Positions 11,305-24,300 of a stretch of DNA of 64,000 nt are shown here, piece by piece. The position numbers and the translations under genes were made by a program. This stretch comes from Prostheceraeus crozeri (Eukaryota; Platyhelminthes; Polycladida; Euryleptidae). The notes below the pieces were generated by a model. It was not told where the DNA came from. It saw only the letters and a list, made by a program, of their open reading frames with translations, and did not search any database. The stretch is taken from positions 310,001 to 374,000 of the forward strand of contig CAJQUW010014262.1 of NCBI GenBank assembly GCA_907163375.1. Reading direction: 5' to 3'. Position 1 is the first letter of the stretch. The number at the start of each line of letters is the position of its first letter.

Positions 11305-11309
11305 ATGTG

Positions 11310-14300
11310 TTTTCCTTTGATGCTGTCTGACTAGAAGAGGCGTCAAGCAGAACTCGGCAGAGGCGCAGATTCGCAGTAAACATTGGGATCACATCATGCT
11401 GAGAAAGTATCATTTTTGGCCTTGATCCCTCCAGAATCCCGTTCTGGCTGCCTGCCTATGTTTGCAGTCAATGCCTCAGGTTTTCAAAATTTGCTGTATA
11501 ATAGAATTAATCGCCCTAAATTTCAGATACTGATTTCTAGCGGTGATGGTCAGTGTCATCTACATCGGTTTGACCATCGACCACACAAGAAATAGTTGAC
11601 CAAGAGTTTGAACAATAGTATCCCAAGAAACATTGATCATTCTGCCAAAATCTTGCTTAGCAATATCTTTTTATAAAACACTTAGATTTGGTTGAATAAT
11701 TGAAAAAAATACTTTTGCACGCGTAGCGACGTAATGAATCATTTTTCTAATTTTTGATTTTCAAAATTATTGTGATTCGAGTGAATGTAAAAGCTAACAT
11801 GTTAGCTCCTAGACATGTAACTGAACACCTCCGACTCCTAGCAATTTCCAAGTAATGGTTCTGCATGGCATAGGTGCTCTCAGTGACATATCATAGACTG
11901 ACCGAAGAAATTCAGGTCAGTTACCTACTTTATTGCTATTTGTGAAATGTTACTTAATTACATACTTGACATTAAGTGGTATAAGCTTGATGACTGGTAA
12001 TTGAAAAGATAGCATCGAAGCACAAATTATGCAAAGCTACAGTAAATGGCATTCTTAATTATAGACCACACCGCTCTTTGTAACGACTTCATGACATTTT
12101 TGAATTCAAATGTTTGAGACATTAGGTAATATATCGGAAAGGACATCTTGTTAACTGCACGGAATTCGCGATATATAACTGCCTACATTATCATCGTCGC
12201 AATGCTATAGCACAGTTTAAAGAAGGATTTGGAAAACATTTAGCTAAGTCATAAGAAAAAGTGAATTCAACTCAGTTTTAAAATCAAATTGTTGACACTT
12301 TGATTTTTGAAGTTTAATTAAAATAGTGTTCTGTATTTAGGTCCAGATCCGTCATTTTTATCACATTTTTATGATATATCATATAAACAGTATTTTGTTA
12401 AGACTATTGTCAAGTTAAAATGACAGTTAACTTGTATTGAATGCAAGTGATCGATAGTTATCTATTTTTGAAGTACGACCTTTCGATAAAAATGATTTGC
12501 AATCACGAAGATGCCGTCTGGAAAAACAACTTAATCATAGTGATAATCACAGTTGTGGAATTCTCGTAATTAAGTTGAATGTACTCTAAAATCCACCGAA
12601 AATTGAAATGCGACCTTTTGTGAAAAGTATGATGAAATTGGCGATAACGTTAATAATGTCTTCATCTGCACAGATTCTATGAAGTCGGTTCAATCCTCGG
12701 TAATGGGACATGCATGATTTCACTTACACACTCAGCTGCTGAAGGGGTTAGATTCAGCTAATCAGTTACGAAATGATGCAATCGAATGTCTGAATGAGAG
12801 TGTCATGTATTCATAACCGCAATCTGACGATGTCATAGCTCGAATACGTATTATAAATACCCTTTTACATTCCCGAAAAAATGACACTAGGATGTATTTC
12901 ATCTCAACACATTCATGTAGACTAAACAGAAGCATAGCAATCCATTCCTGTTCTCGTTGATTGCAATAAACTATTCATCTCTATTGAAGAGGCGTGGCAG
13001 TCATTCACCAATGAAATTTAAAATTAAACAATTTCTCATTAAAAATGAAGTCTTGTTGGTATCATATGGACTCATTCTTATTCAAAATTGGATCTCTTTT
13101 GACAAGTTAAAAAAGAGATGTGTTTCGTTGCCATAAGGGAGACATGGGTTTATTTTCTGCTGTAGAAGAGAAAGTACTTGGCGTATAATTTACACACTCT
13201 TTATTCCCACATCAGAGCATCTCCATAATTATCTGTGCACAGCTATTTCAAATGTCTGTCATCTCAACTCCAACATGTAAAACAAACACGACACTTGTTG
13301 AAGTAGAAGTTGCCACCAAGTGGGAATACTCTTTCCATTCTGTGCCGAACTTGTGCGAATTCCTGCGCCTATATTTACCTATCCGATCGAACAACGTCAA
13401 TCTCTGAACAAACAGATTTTGCTTCTAATAAAGTCTGCTGTGCTTTAACGTAAAGCTATGCACTCTTGCTTCTATTGTAGATCAAGAGAAGGGATAGTTT
13501 ATCTCTGGTCGATGGTTCTTACCTCCATATTCTCAGTCTTTATTTGTTCTTTCGAACTGAAGTTGTATTTACTTCAGTGCAAAAACTTTAAAGTATGTTT
13601 AAAACACTGTTAGCGATGCTAAAGCGTTTGAGCATGGTATGAAGTTCAAATTTCTTTCAGACTGAAAATCTCGTCGATCCCTGTCGAATGATTTTTCGTA
13701 GGATTCGCAGGGGAAATGAAGTCATCAGTCTAGCGGAAGATAGAGAAGTCGGTCATAGATTTAATTGCTTAAAAATATTGCATTTATGTTGTAATAGAGA
13801 TCAACAGATCTAGTACGATAGAATACGAGCAGAATGGATTGCGGAATAGCGAGAGGAAAGTTGGAAAAATAATGGCACTGCGTGTATCGTCGAAGATGTT
13901 CCAAGATGATGAGTTGAATTGGGGACGGATTGTTGCATTCCTTGTGCTCTCCGGAAAGCTCTCGAAGAAAAGGTGTGCTGGGATCGGGTGCGATACTCAA
14001 GTGATTCTGGTAGCATCAAGCGCCAAGCTTGTCACTATTTTACCTCATTGATCTTCAGTCGCTCAGAAAAATGGATTGCTGACAAAGGTGGATAGGCTCA
14101 GCTTCCGAAAAATATGAAAAGTGCGAATTGAAATAGATCAGAGAGAAGTATCTTTAGGACAGAATCATCTGTATGTGAGTTTCTAATCGGAGGCGCTCAT
14201 AGTGTGATGCCATTGGTATATGCACAACTTTTGTTGAATAGAGCTAGATAATCGAATACGAAAATGTTCGATTATTCTCTGAATTGGTAACCTATTGAGT

Positions 14301-15318
14301 TTTGTTGGCAGAGCCTGAAGAATTGACGAAGTAACTTTCTGTGAATGAAATGCATTCCGAAGTTGATTTCATTAAATTCTATCACCCATTTCGAAGTATG
14401 CTACTTTTCTTTAATTTTAAATGTTCAATAAACATGGCAATCGTCTGAAAAAAGTAAGTGCACAATACCAGATACTTGTACAGGAAGAATAGTACTTAAA
14501 GTCACATGAGATGCACTAAATTGCACAAAATTGCTCAAAAGAAGAACTATTTTGAATAATAAAACATGCGTGGTCATGGATGTCTCAAGATATTTCTTCA
14601 CTGTAGCTTCGATATCAAATTTGCTATTCTCAACCAATAAGGGTAACTGAAACGATCAAATTTAAGTATGCGATAAATTGCTCCCATGTCTGGAAATAAA
14701 GTGGATGTGTCGGCGGACAGCAGATTCTCGGGACGAAATTTTACTGCAGGTTTCGTTTAGTATAGTTGTGATACAGCGTATCGAATCTTCACCGATGCTC
14801 GACCATTTTTGGGACTATTAATTGAATTTCCATTTAGTTTGAACTTAATAAGCATTCGCTTGTTTGCTTTCACGACCAATTTGTTACTGATGTCTGTCAG
14901 CTATGAATAAAATTTACAATATGAAGGTATTTGGAAGGTATTTGTTTAAGTACATCCTGCAAGTTAATAAACCGGTATATTGCAAGTAAATGTTGTAATC
15001 CAGTACGCATGTTTATATATGAATAATTTAATTGTGTGAAGTTTTAAGTTGTCGAAATAAGTGAAAAAATGGATGTGAATTGTCCGAGTATAATCAGTGA
15101 AATCACAATGGCTGTATTTAGAAGCTAGGTATTTATGATTATTACAGTACGACATGGTTTAAGATGCTTTGGTGGACAATCGATCCCCGCTACTTGCCTC
15201 AATGTCGGCGGTCACAATTGTGACGAGTTATGTATTCATTGATTATAATTGCTATGACAGTTGATGTGTGATGTGTGGTGACGAGGGCTTGATCCTGTCA
15301 ATTGACACAGTCGCATAA
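11310..15318. other. No gene seen
   Basis: About 4 kb of AT-rich DNA. Open frames (for example 11383-11595, 13761-14051 on both strands, 14425-14637) are short, overlap each other and show no domain. No repeat with recognisable ends was found. Confidence 0.6.
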
Positions 15319-15392
15319 GTGGCTCGTAGCCCGGTTGGTTAGAGCACAGGTCCAGTTAACCTTGGTCGTGGGTTCGAATCCTATCAGCCGCA
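15319..15392 (+). repeat. tRNA-like sequence (pseudogene or SINE head)
   Basis: About 73 nt with a good internal promoter: A box TAGCCCGGTTGG and B box GGTTCGAATCC. The ends GTGGCTC and CAGCCGC pair at six of seven positions. The anticodon arm is poor: stem CAGGT against ACCTT has one mismatch, the loop CCAGTTA lacks the usual U33, and the T stem depends on two G-U pairs. If read literally the anticodon is AGT (Thr). One extra base sits between acceptor and D arm. These flaws favour a tRNA pseudogene or the head of a tRNA-derived SINE over a working gene. Confidence 0.5.
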
Positions 15393-16243
15393 CATCTATT
15401 GCATGGCAATTTGATCTATCGTTTATTCATTCATTGTTGTTAATGAGCTTTCACCTGATTTTTGACTGAGATGGACAGTTTTTATCGATGTTGTTGGTGA
15501 CAGCAATCGAGTGGGATTCTCTGTCCCGAACCTCTTCATGGCCTTTATAATTTTTAAGATTTTGACATTACATTGAGACTGCATCAAGTCAGCAAACCAG
15601 ATTCCAAAACATTTGCTTATACCTTGATCTCACGGTTATCTAATACTATATCCACCAAGCATGTATCTGTAACTCAGATGCACCCTGCTCATTCATTATT
15701 CGAATAAACATCTAGTTGCGCTTCCGCTACGCATGATCCAAGGAAACAAAGTTCCTATTGAAAATAGGGCTTATTGGGCCATCAAGTGGGAGAGAGAGAG
15801 AGATCTATCGACAAAACATAACAAAATATTTTGTGTTTTTCAGCTAGAAACTATAGATTTCCAACCGACTTCACGACTATGCTGAAAATTCGCAGGTGAT
15901 ATTGAATTGAAGAATTTAAATATACATTTTCGATGCATATGCAGACTTTAATGGCATAATGACATTGGCAAGTTCTAATTCAAGTGGTGCAGATATTATA
16001 GATAGCTCCTATCGCCTGTGTAAATTAGTTAGATGCAACGAAAGCCGCTGAACAAAGCAATGTACTAAATGATCATTAAATGAAAAGTGAAAACTTTCGG
16101 AAAAGAAAAGAAAGTGAGTGCAGTTGAGTTGAAGAAAAATGTGAAAATAAAAAATGGATTTTATTAGCGGACATGTCCTTCCTTAAGAAGAGTAGGACAT
16201 TAATTAAAAGTATTTTATAACCACGGTATTAGCATTATTTATA
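15393..16243. other. No gene; short GA repeat
   Basis: Non-coding. A (GA)n run lies at about 15790-15803. Nothing else seen. Confidence 0.55.
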
Positions 16244-17500
16244 TACTGCCTGACAAAAAAAGTGAACCCCTATCATTACCAATCAATGGCAGCTGTTAAT
16301 TTCTATGTCTGTATTACTACCAAGCCAATTTCTATGTGCCCTCTGTAGCATAACCATGTGAAAATGTCGTTCATCCTTTTACACAGGACCAACGTTTGGA
16401 TAAGTTTAAACGTTGTATAATTGCAAAAATTGCTGTCTTTTCAACATAAGTCGTAACTGCATGATGAAACACGAAGATGAATTTGCAAAATGTGTAGCTA
16501 TTGGAATGATTCGCTATGGACATAGCGCATGCGCAATGTTTGTAAAGAATTGGATTTATCGCATATAGGCTAGCTGTTAAGAATTGGTGGCCACGTTGGT
16601 GTGAAGAAAGAAAAGTTGCAAGACAGGAAGAAACTGAAAGACCAGAGAAAATAAATGAAGTCGCATACCGAAAGCTGATAATTGCTGCAGTGAAGAAAGA
16701 TCGGTATCAGAGCGGTTCGCATCTAGCAAAAGGCTGGAAATCTGCTGCTGGTATCAACTGTTGCGTTAGAGCTGCATATCGACGTTTAGCAGAAGTGGGA
16801 TTTAAATCTTACAGACATGCTGTGTACTCCACTCAATAACTTCTTGAATTTAACGAATTTATACGATCGCTTTCCCTTCAGGACCTGGTCTCGAACGTAA
16901 AGCAAAAAGAGTAGAATGGTGTGAGTGACATTCTAAAAGTAGCGCTGATGAATTGGCATCGCGTGATGTGGACGAGTAGCCACGGTTCACCCTAGATTTC
17001 TACGACGGAAGAGTTTATGCTCACCGACGGTTTGGTGAGAGATATGCAGCCTGTTGCATTTTGGAGCATGATCGATTTAGCGGTGGTACCGTCAGGATTT
17101 CGGCCGGCTTTTGGCAAGATGGACGAGTCAAGGCTGCCATTGTCATCAAGGCACCTTGGATGGCTAATGTTATCTCCAGAGATAGTGTTGTCTGCGGAGA
17201 TCGTGACTCCTTTTGTTATTCCAACAGTGTAGGGGCACCATCTCATCATACAATATAACAATGCGCATCTGCACACCACAGTCAGGTGACAACAGCTCAG
17301 CAATTGAGTAACTCTTGTGGCCTTCACGTTCTCCTGATCTTTCAACAATCGAGCATTTTTTCAAAAACTCGAATCCAAATTCTAACAACTTTCCAAAATA
17401 TTGGTTGAAGAGCAATGGGAATACATTGAGCAAGACCGAATGGATGAACTCTATGAACAGTAGAATTTGAGTATGCATTTAAACTAGGTCGGTCATACAG
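16244..17500 (+). mobile_element. Decayed Tc1/mariner-type transposon
   Basis: Translation in shifting frames gives Tc1 transposase landmarks in the right order: a helix-turn-helix part (RYQSGSHLAKGWKSAAGINC, SAYRRLAEVGFKS-like), the block GRVYAHRRFGERYAACCILEHDRFSGGTVRI near 17,005-17,095, the QYNNAHLHT block near 17,251-17,277, and WPSRSPDLSTIEHFFK near 17,320-17,365. In the QYNNA block the usual catalytic Asp (QDNA in the family) is Asn. Several frame changes and stops show a long-dead copy. The left end is probably TACTGCCTGACAAAAAAAG at 16,244; the matching right inverted repeat was not found, so the end is approximate. Confidence 0.8.
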
Positions 17501-19963
17501 GCTGCCAGATATGTGTGAAATAAATTTTCATCATTTAAAGTTACGGCTTTGATGCTTTTCACTAATGAAAATAATTACCTTGATTATCTTGACCGACCAG
17601 ACTATCAGATGCCGGGTTGGCATCGCTGATCACAGCATTTCTTCTATTTGTCTCTCGATCGTGCTATTCTTCTCCATGTTGGTCCAAACGTTCTCGTGAG
17701 GTCGTCTTCCCATCTTCTCGGGGGCCTTCTTGTTGGTCTTCTCTGTTCTCGTGGGTACCAATGAAAATAATGGTCCATGTAATTCTAGTTGTTAAGATTT
17801 TTTTTGTCATGCAGTATATTTTGGTCAGATAAGAAGCAACAGTGCCTTCCTCGGACGATGTGTCATCTTATCTGGCCAAAATATAAACAACGGAGAAAAA
17901 GACGTATTTTAGTGGCAATGAAATATCTCCAAAGTAAGATCCAAAGTGGAGATGAGTATCTCCATCTCTGTAAGTGTCAGTGAAAAAGCAGGCTGTATAC
18001 CCTGTACTTCAATCGCACAATGCTCTGCTGGGTGAAATTAAAAACACCTCGAAAGTCGTATCTTTAAATAAAGAGTTGTTTTCTAATGGACTGTAGTTCT
18101 ACACTTAGGCTTTGCCCATAAGAATCAAGTACTGACACCTACTTGCTTTCCTCGGCTAATACTGTGCTTATCATTTGTTTGATGCAAAAATTTTAGTTGA
18201 CACATTTCAGTTGACATTGTACAGAGAGAGAGAAAGAAACGTCATTAATTGATTGATTATTGTCTAGATTTAATGATTTGATGATTTACTAATTATAATG
18301 TCGCTGGCAAGTTCGTCAATTTTCTTCATGATACTAAGGATGTAATTTTATGAATGAAAGCACTGAAGTAAATAATTAGTCTAGGTTCATCTCGAAGTTA
18401 TGTCGTATAACCTATATAGTAAGAACATGTAAATCGAAAGTTTTTTCATGTGTCTGTATAAATTATCGCTTGAACTAGCTTCAGCATCGATAAGAAAAGA
18501 AATGTCAAGCATTTCTCTGTGTGTTTCTATCTTGTGCTATGATAAGTTATCCGAGTGTAGAGGTCGTGTGTAGACAAAATTTGATCAGAGCGTGTTGGAA
18601 AGAAAAACATTATCTGTAGATATTTCTGATAACAAATTATTAATGTCGAAGCAATTTCAAGAAGAGAAGTGATAAGGCTGAAGGAATTCTTCTCTTAACG
18701 ATAACGATGTTGAAATATCAAGTATCCATGAATAATGATCACAATAGGGAATGTCAATCAATTGTAGGACAATGCAATATTCATTTTTAATTCAAGGTTA
18801 CATTTCGTTTTTTCAATGCGATGTGTTCCTTCTCACTTGGAGTAAGCAGACGTAGACGTGACCTCGCCCATGCAGTCCTCCCTCATTTCATCCAGCTCCA
18901 TCAACCCCAGTCACGCTCTCGCGGCAGCAACATCATCCAAGCGAAGTGCCCACGTATCACATTGCTCAGAGGCCAGGATCACCATCATCCGGCTCACAGT
19001 AGAGACTTATGTAGGATAGGCGGAAGACGCCATTCCCAACATCAAACCTACCACCACTTGTAGCGCAGTTCCAACACCTCGTTCGGACTAGCAGTAGGCC
19101 TAAAGAACGTTTTCCAATATTTGGCTTTGACTCTCCAATGGGGTAGCGCATCGCTCTGGTCAAAGCACTTCCTTTTTCTACTTTTATTACAACCATCAAC
19201 GTAATTTGTCAATATATATATTATTAGAACCAATTCAGATAGAATGATTTCAATTCGCATAGCAGCTGCCATTAAGCTTACCAATATACCGTGTTTCTTC
19301 AAATGTAAGCCGCGGTCACAGCTGAAAAATGTCGTTCTTGATTTTTGTTTTGCTTCGTTCTTGCTTCACACATCTTTTTAACGAGAGGAAGAGATACATG
19401 TATATTCAATTGAAGATCACAATGCAATTATGAAATAGCAAATCAAATTACACGCAAATTGTCTAAGTTAGCTAGCTCAAAGCTACTATGGGTGAGATAA
19501 CTAGCAACAGCTTTACAATTATGTCATGTTTATAATGCAAAATGATAGAATATCAGGTCCTAGTCCATACATTTTGCTGGTGAAACATTGCGCACACCCT
19601 GCAGATGTTGACTAAATTATCGTTCGGCACTTGCGATAATAATCCATGTGTATGGTGTAATGTAATACAGTTGGTGATCGCAATATGACAAACAGAAATC
19701 TGCCTTCTGAATAAAAAAACAACAATCTTGGAAAACTGAAACTTAAATGCAGACTCTATAAAATGCGCTTCAGCAAATGAATACTGTGATTCATTTGGTG
19801 AAATAAAATTCATCAAAAAAAAGCCTTGAAAATAATTTTCGCTAATATGTGCAAAGAAACTATCGAATGCTTCAGGAATTGTAATCAAATAGCACATTAC
19901 CATTTATCAAATTGTCTTGTCAAATTAACTCACAATTAATGACTATTCCTTACTTTTTTACAG
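17501..19963. other. Non-coding, probably intron upstream of the receptor exon
   Basis: No gene recognised. The receptor exon starting at 19964 needs an upstream exon with the N-terminus, TM1 and TM2. I looked for GNxxV, LAxAD and similar TM1/TM2 signatures and did not see them here; the open frame at 18821-19063 is basic and low in hydrophobic residues. Confidence 0.5.
17815..17885. repeat. Hairpin, 20-bp arms
   Basis: TATATTTTGGTCAGATAAGA (17815-17834) is the inverted complement of 17866-17885 with one mismatch, separated by a 31-base loop. It may be a solo MITE end or a chance foldback. Confidence 0.75.
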
Positions 19964-21366
19964 GCATGGAACTATGCGACATCTGGATTTGCTTCGACGT
20001 CCTATGCTGCACGGCATCTATTCTTCATCTCGTGGCCATCGCAATTGATCGATATTGGGCCGTCACAAACGTGGATTACATTCGCCGCCGGACAGCTCGT
20101 CGTATCATAATGATGATATTAACTGTGTGGGTTATTTCCATTATTATATCCATACCTGCTCGCTTCTATCCTGGTCGGTCAGAAATTGAGTGGGACAAAG
20201 TACGTGTACAGGGTGACTGTGGAATATATCAGGGCTACGCCTTTACAATATTTTCCAACATCGGAGCGTTCTATCTGCCAATGGTCTTCATGTTGGGCAT
20301 CTACATTCGAATCTACCAGACTGCTAAAAAACGAATCCGTCGGAAAGCTTTCAACAAGCACAAAAAAGCGAAATCTTCGAAACCCTTCCTACAACAGCAA
20401 GGAGATGGTGGACTGAATATGAAGTCAAAAGCAGCCCGTCATCATACAGCCAATGGCTGTGAAGTGAGTTTGGGCACTCCGGACCCACCGGACAGTAACA
20501 AGAGTGTCGACGTGGAGCTTCGGGACACTGCGGCAACATTAGTGTCCGATCATAATTTGACCCAGTCAGCGCCAAGTTCTACAGACCTTCGCAATCAACG
20601 CTACTCAATCCATCGAGGTGGCGGACCACCACCCCCAGACCTTGTTCTCCCTCCTCGTCCGACAGTCAGCATCACTGCGGCTGATGGCAATACTTTGCAG
20701 TTATCGACAAGTGACGGAGAGGATGAGACTAGCTCTCCAACTTCTGGGTCTCTACCTTTGCCTCCAGATGATATTGAAGAAAATCATCATAGTCGACTGC
20801 TTGCCACAACAGCCTTCACCAAGTCCGCTGATGGCGGTGTAGACACTCCTAAGCCGCCGACCAATCATACATCGATTGACATGGAGCGCAATGCAACAGG
20901 TGGTGCTAAGGGGGGAACACACGGGAAAGGATTTCACTTCAAGACTCCCCCATCTCCATTCCGGAAGAGGAAAGTCATCCTAACTGATCGTGATCAAGGA
21001 GGGGGTGACGACAACAGTCTAGATGGGGATGAGAACTCACAGGTAGGAAGGCCGAGGGGGATTCGTTCCTTGGAGGCTATGAAAGAACGTTTAGAGCATA
21101 AACGGGAGCGTAAAGCAGCCCGAACTCTCGCTATCATTACGGGATGCTTTTTACTATGTTGGATGCCTTTTTTCATCAATGCACTGTGTATGCCCTTTGT
21201 TCAAAAGCCAATCCTACCAGGCATTTGGTTTTCAATGGCTCTTTGGCTGGGCTATTTCAATTCACTGCTGAACCCTGTCATCTATACAATTTTCTCCCCT
21301 GACTTTCGTGCCGCGTTTCGAAAGATTCTTTTCGGTCGCTACCATCGGCACAAAATCCGGAGATGA
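19964..21366 (+). CDS. 5-HT1-like G-protein-coupled receptor, last exon (TM3 to C-terminus)
   Basis: Class A amine receptor; by family it would bind serotonin and couple to Gi at the plasma membrane. The exon starts after a good acceptor (TACTTTTTTACAG, ending 19963) with two bases finishing a split codon, then 466 codons to TGA at 21364. Visible: Cys3.25 (LCDIW), Asp3.32 for the amine (codon 19996-19998), TM3 DVLCCTASILHLVAIAIDRYW with the DRY motif, TM4 ILTVWVISIIISIP, TM5 SNIGAFYLP with Ser5.42 and Ala5.46 (serotonin-like; octopamine and adrenergic receptors usually have Ser5.46), TM6 CWMPFF (Cys at exon residue 398), TM7 WLGYFNSLLNPVIYTIFSPDFR and a short tail. Loop 3 is about 270 residues, rich in Ser, Pro, His and Gly, long for the family but usual for invertebrate 5-HT1 receptors. 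TM1-TM2 lie in an exon not found here. Frame intact; a real host gene. An octopamine or tyramine receptor is the main alternative. Confidence 0.86.
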
Positions 21367-24300
21367 GTAGGAACCGAGCCATATTGCATCTCAATTGGTC
21401 CACCATATCCCCATCCCATGTTCGACGTTAGGTCCTGATCGCCGCCTTCGCCCGTTTCTGCAAGAAATTAACAACTCGTAAATCTATTTTTGCTAAAGGG
21501 CGAGAAACGTTCCACGACATTACATCTTTATCTATGCATGCAAACCCCTTCCTAATGTTGATTTATATATGCGAGCATCAATTCATTCAAGAAAATATCT
21601 AACCATGTTATAAGACAGATATAAAATTTTACAATTTTGACCTCACATGCCGCATACGAGGTGATATACCTACAGGTCCACTGATTTCAAAAACATTTTC
21701 ACGAAACTATCACTCTATAGAATCGTCAATTCTTAATCAAGCAATTTGCATGTAAATGAATGATCACTATCTAGAGAAGATGACATGAAACATGCAGTGC
21801 AATATCAAAACATGAGAGTTATACAAAGAAAGCAGGTGAATCTTCGTTTCAATATCTACAATATTCTCAATTGATAAGAAAAATCTTTTGCTATAACTGA
21901 ATAACTGATCAAGTATAAAAGTCGTCTCGCTGAATCTCAAGTTGTAGAATAGAACTATGCTGTGGCACATGGTTCGATGACGCACACACAAAGGCACTGT
22001 ATCTGTGATTTCAATGTTTTATGACCTTAATAAAAACGCATGGTCGTGATGACACACTTATGAACATTTTCATACATAAAATTATTGGTTGAAGATACTG
22101 CAATGTAATACGGTGTTGAATATTCATACTGAATAATATACGTCGGGAATCGTTAGATTTTCGAATCTACCATAGATTGCAATAAAGCTGTTTCCATGTC
22201 TATTTTGGAAATTTCAAGCACGAAGTACTAGAGCCAAACTCGACAAAGTCTTCTGATCGAAAGTTATTGAACATTGCCACTTGAGCTGATGGGTCCATGG
22301 CTATGGATCGCTGCTCATCACCTTCGGAATTAATGGCGGTATTTTCAGGTTTTAATAATAATAAGCTTGGGAACGAAAATTATGTTTTCAAGTCTGTCCA
22401 CTTGCAACGTAATTGCTGGCACTTTATTGGGACTCTCAAATGTCAAAAATCCAATCAATAATCAATAACCAATCAGCGATCAGCTATTCAATACCTGAAT
22501 ACAGCTTCTATAGTTTGTTTCCACATTTAATTTGAGTGTCAGCAATTAAAGAGCATGTTGACGGGCATGTCATGTTTCATCAACCTACTGCCGAATAAAT
22601 GCGGCCTATCCTGTTAGGGGAACGATGATTCACTAGTTAAATGTTCTAGTTCAAATTTGAAAATTGTTTCAATCTGCAAGCTAAGGTGCTGAGATAAAAT
22701 TACCACAAAATAATTGGTACAAATCACAGATATTTCAAATTGTCAGATTTTTATTAAGTTGATATGGACCTGTAAATACTTTTATGCATGAATATCAAAA
22801 ATCATCATTCTCATCAATGTAGTCTACTAACAAATGAATGAATTTACATAACTTGATTCGCTGAAATCACATTTTTATGCTCGTTGCCAGAAATATACCT
22901 CAACTAGTCGAAATATACTGAATTCGCTCGATTTTTACACGAAGGGGAGTATTATGTATATTTTTAGGACATGTTTATATCACTCTGCCAGTTCCCAATT
23001 ATGTACATTTGTGAAAAATAAATCCTTTTTGCTACAATGGATGATTCGACAGCATATCGGGTTTAAGTACTGATAAATTTATTCGCTGTGTAATCTGTAT
23101 TATTATCTATATTGTTATTATCATCATTGATGTTTGATGTTGTTATTGTGTTGTGATTTCATTTTTGGCATTTGCATAATATTGAGAAGTTTACTTTTTG
23201 TTGAGACTATTTTTGTTTCAATAAACATGATTGAATTATTTGTTCTGTTACTAATACAGCAGGAAAAAATACAAGTAGTACAAGAATCAAGATTACATGG
23301 TGAAATGCAAAACATTTTAATAAATAGGAATTTGAATGCTGGACATTGTATCTTCGTTAATATTATGCATATGTTGATGCTAATACTCGTAGAAGCAAGT
23401 TTAAGTCATTTTTGATCATCATCATTGACCAACAGCACGAAAGTTTCAATGAAATAATTGCGGCGAACTACATAATCAATTAATCGATTATTGAAAAATG
23501 AACATTTAAAGTTGTAGAATCCCTTTGTAGATATTTAATTCATAATTGCTTTTGAAATATTTGACATTTGAAAACGATAGTTTCATGGCATCATTCGAGG
23601 ATAACTTATGAGCTGTTTCAGACTTTCATTTGTTATTTAAACCTGAAATGAATTTCCACGCCTGAATAGGATATTTTTAAAGACTTTGTGTATGGAACGG
23701 TCCCAATAGTCTAATAAAAGTCAATGTGCTTAGAATATGACAAATGCACTTTTCAGTTGGGAATACGGGATCTCCTGATTTGGAACATTTCAGGATGCGC
23801 AATAGGGATTGCCACTGCAGAATGGCTGTTCAAAATTCGTTCCATTCTGTTTTGAATGTAAATCCGTAGATGAAACGATTTTCGACATGCAAAGCTTGTC
23901 AGGATGTGGTCCAGTGGTGTCCACCCCCCCACCACTCAATAAACTTCTACAGACAAGATGACGGCTAATATATTAGATATAGACAGCAGTTGAGTCGCTA
24001 CTATCTCTTCTTGTTTGATGGATTTACTTTATTCCTAGTATATGTTCGCATCGATAGTTTCAATAATTGATATGATCAATAATTTGAATCGGTTCTTCCC
24101 TGATAATTCTTCTTTTGTATCTCACATAAATCTCTGGCTTGAGAACAGGACATTGACTTAACTAGAAATTATTCCGAACACAATTCCTTCAAAATGAGAA
24201 AGAACTACGGTAGCCCAAGTACTGTGAAGTATGCAATCAACGCTTAAAATGTAGTATGCAACGCATAGCTTTGCTTTGGTGCCTGAATGTCCGTCAGATC

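Noticed and set aside
13761-14051. Overlapping frames on both strands
   Set aside because: Three frames of similar length over the same bases with no domain; ordinary random open frames.
15319-15392. Functional tRNA-Thr(AGT) gene
   Set aside because: Mismatched anticodon stem, no U33 and an extra base before the D arm.
16992-17478. Minus-strand frames of 102-118 codons
   Set aside because: They are antisense to the Tc1 transposase fossil, whose plus-strand blocks are recognisable.
19912-19963. Start codon at 19,912 for the receptor
   Set aside because: The codons before 19,964 read through a pyrimidine tract and AG acceptor and do not encode TM2. The real protein enters by splicing at 19,964.
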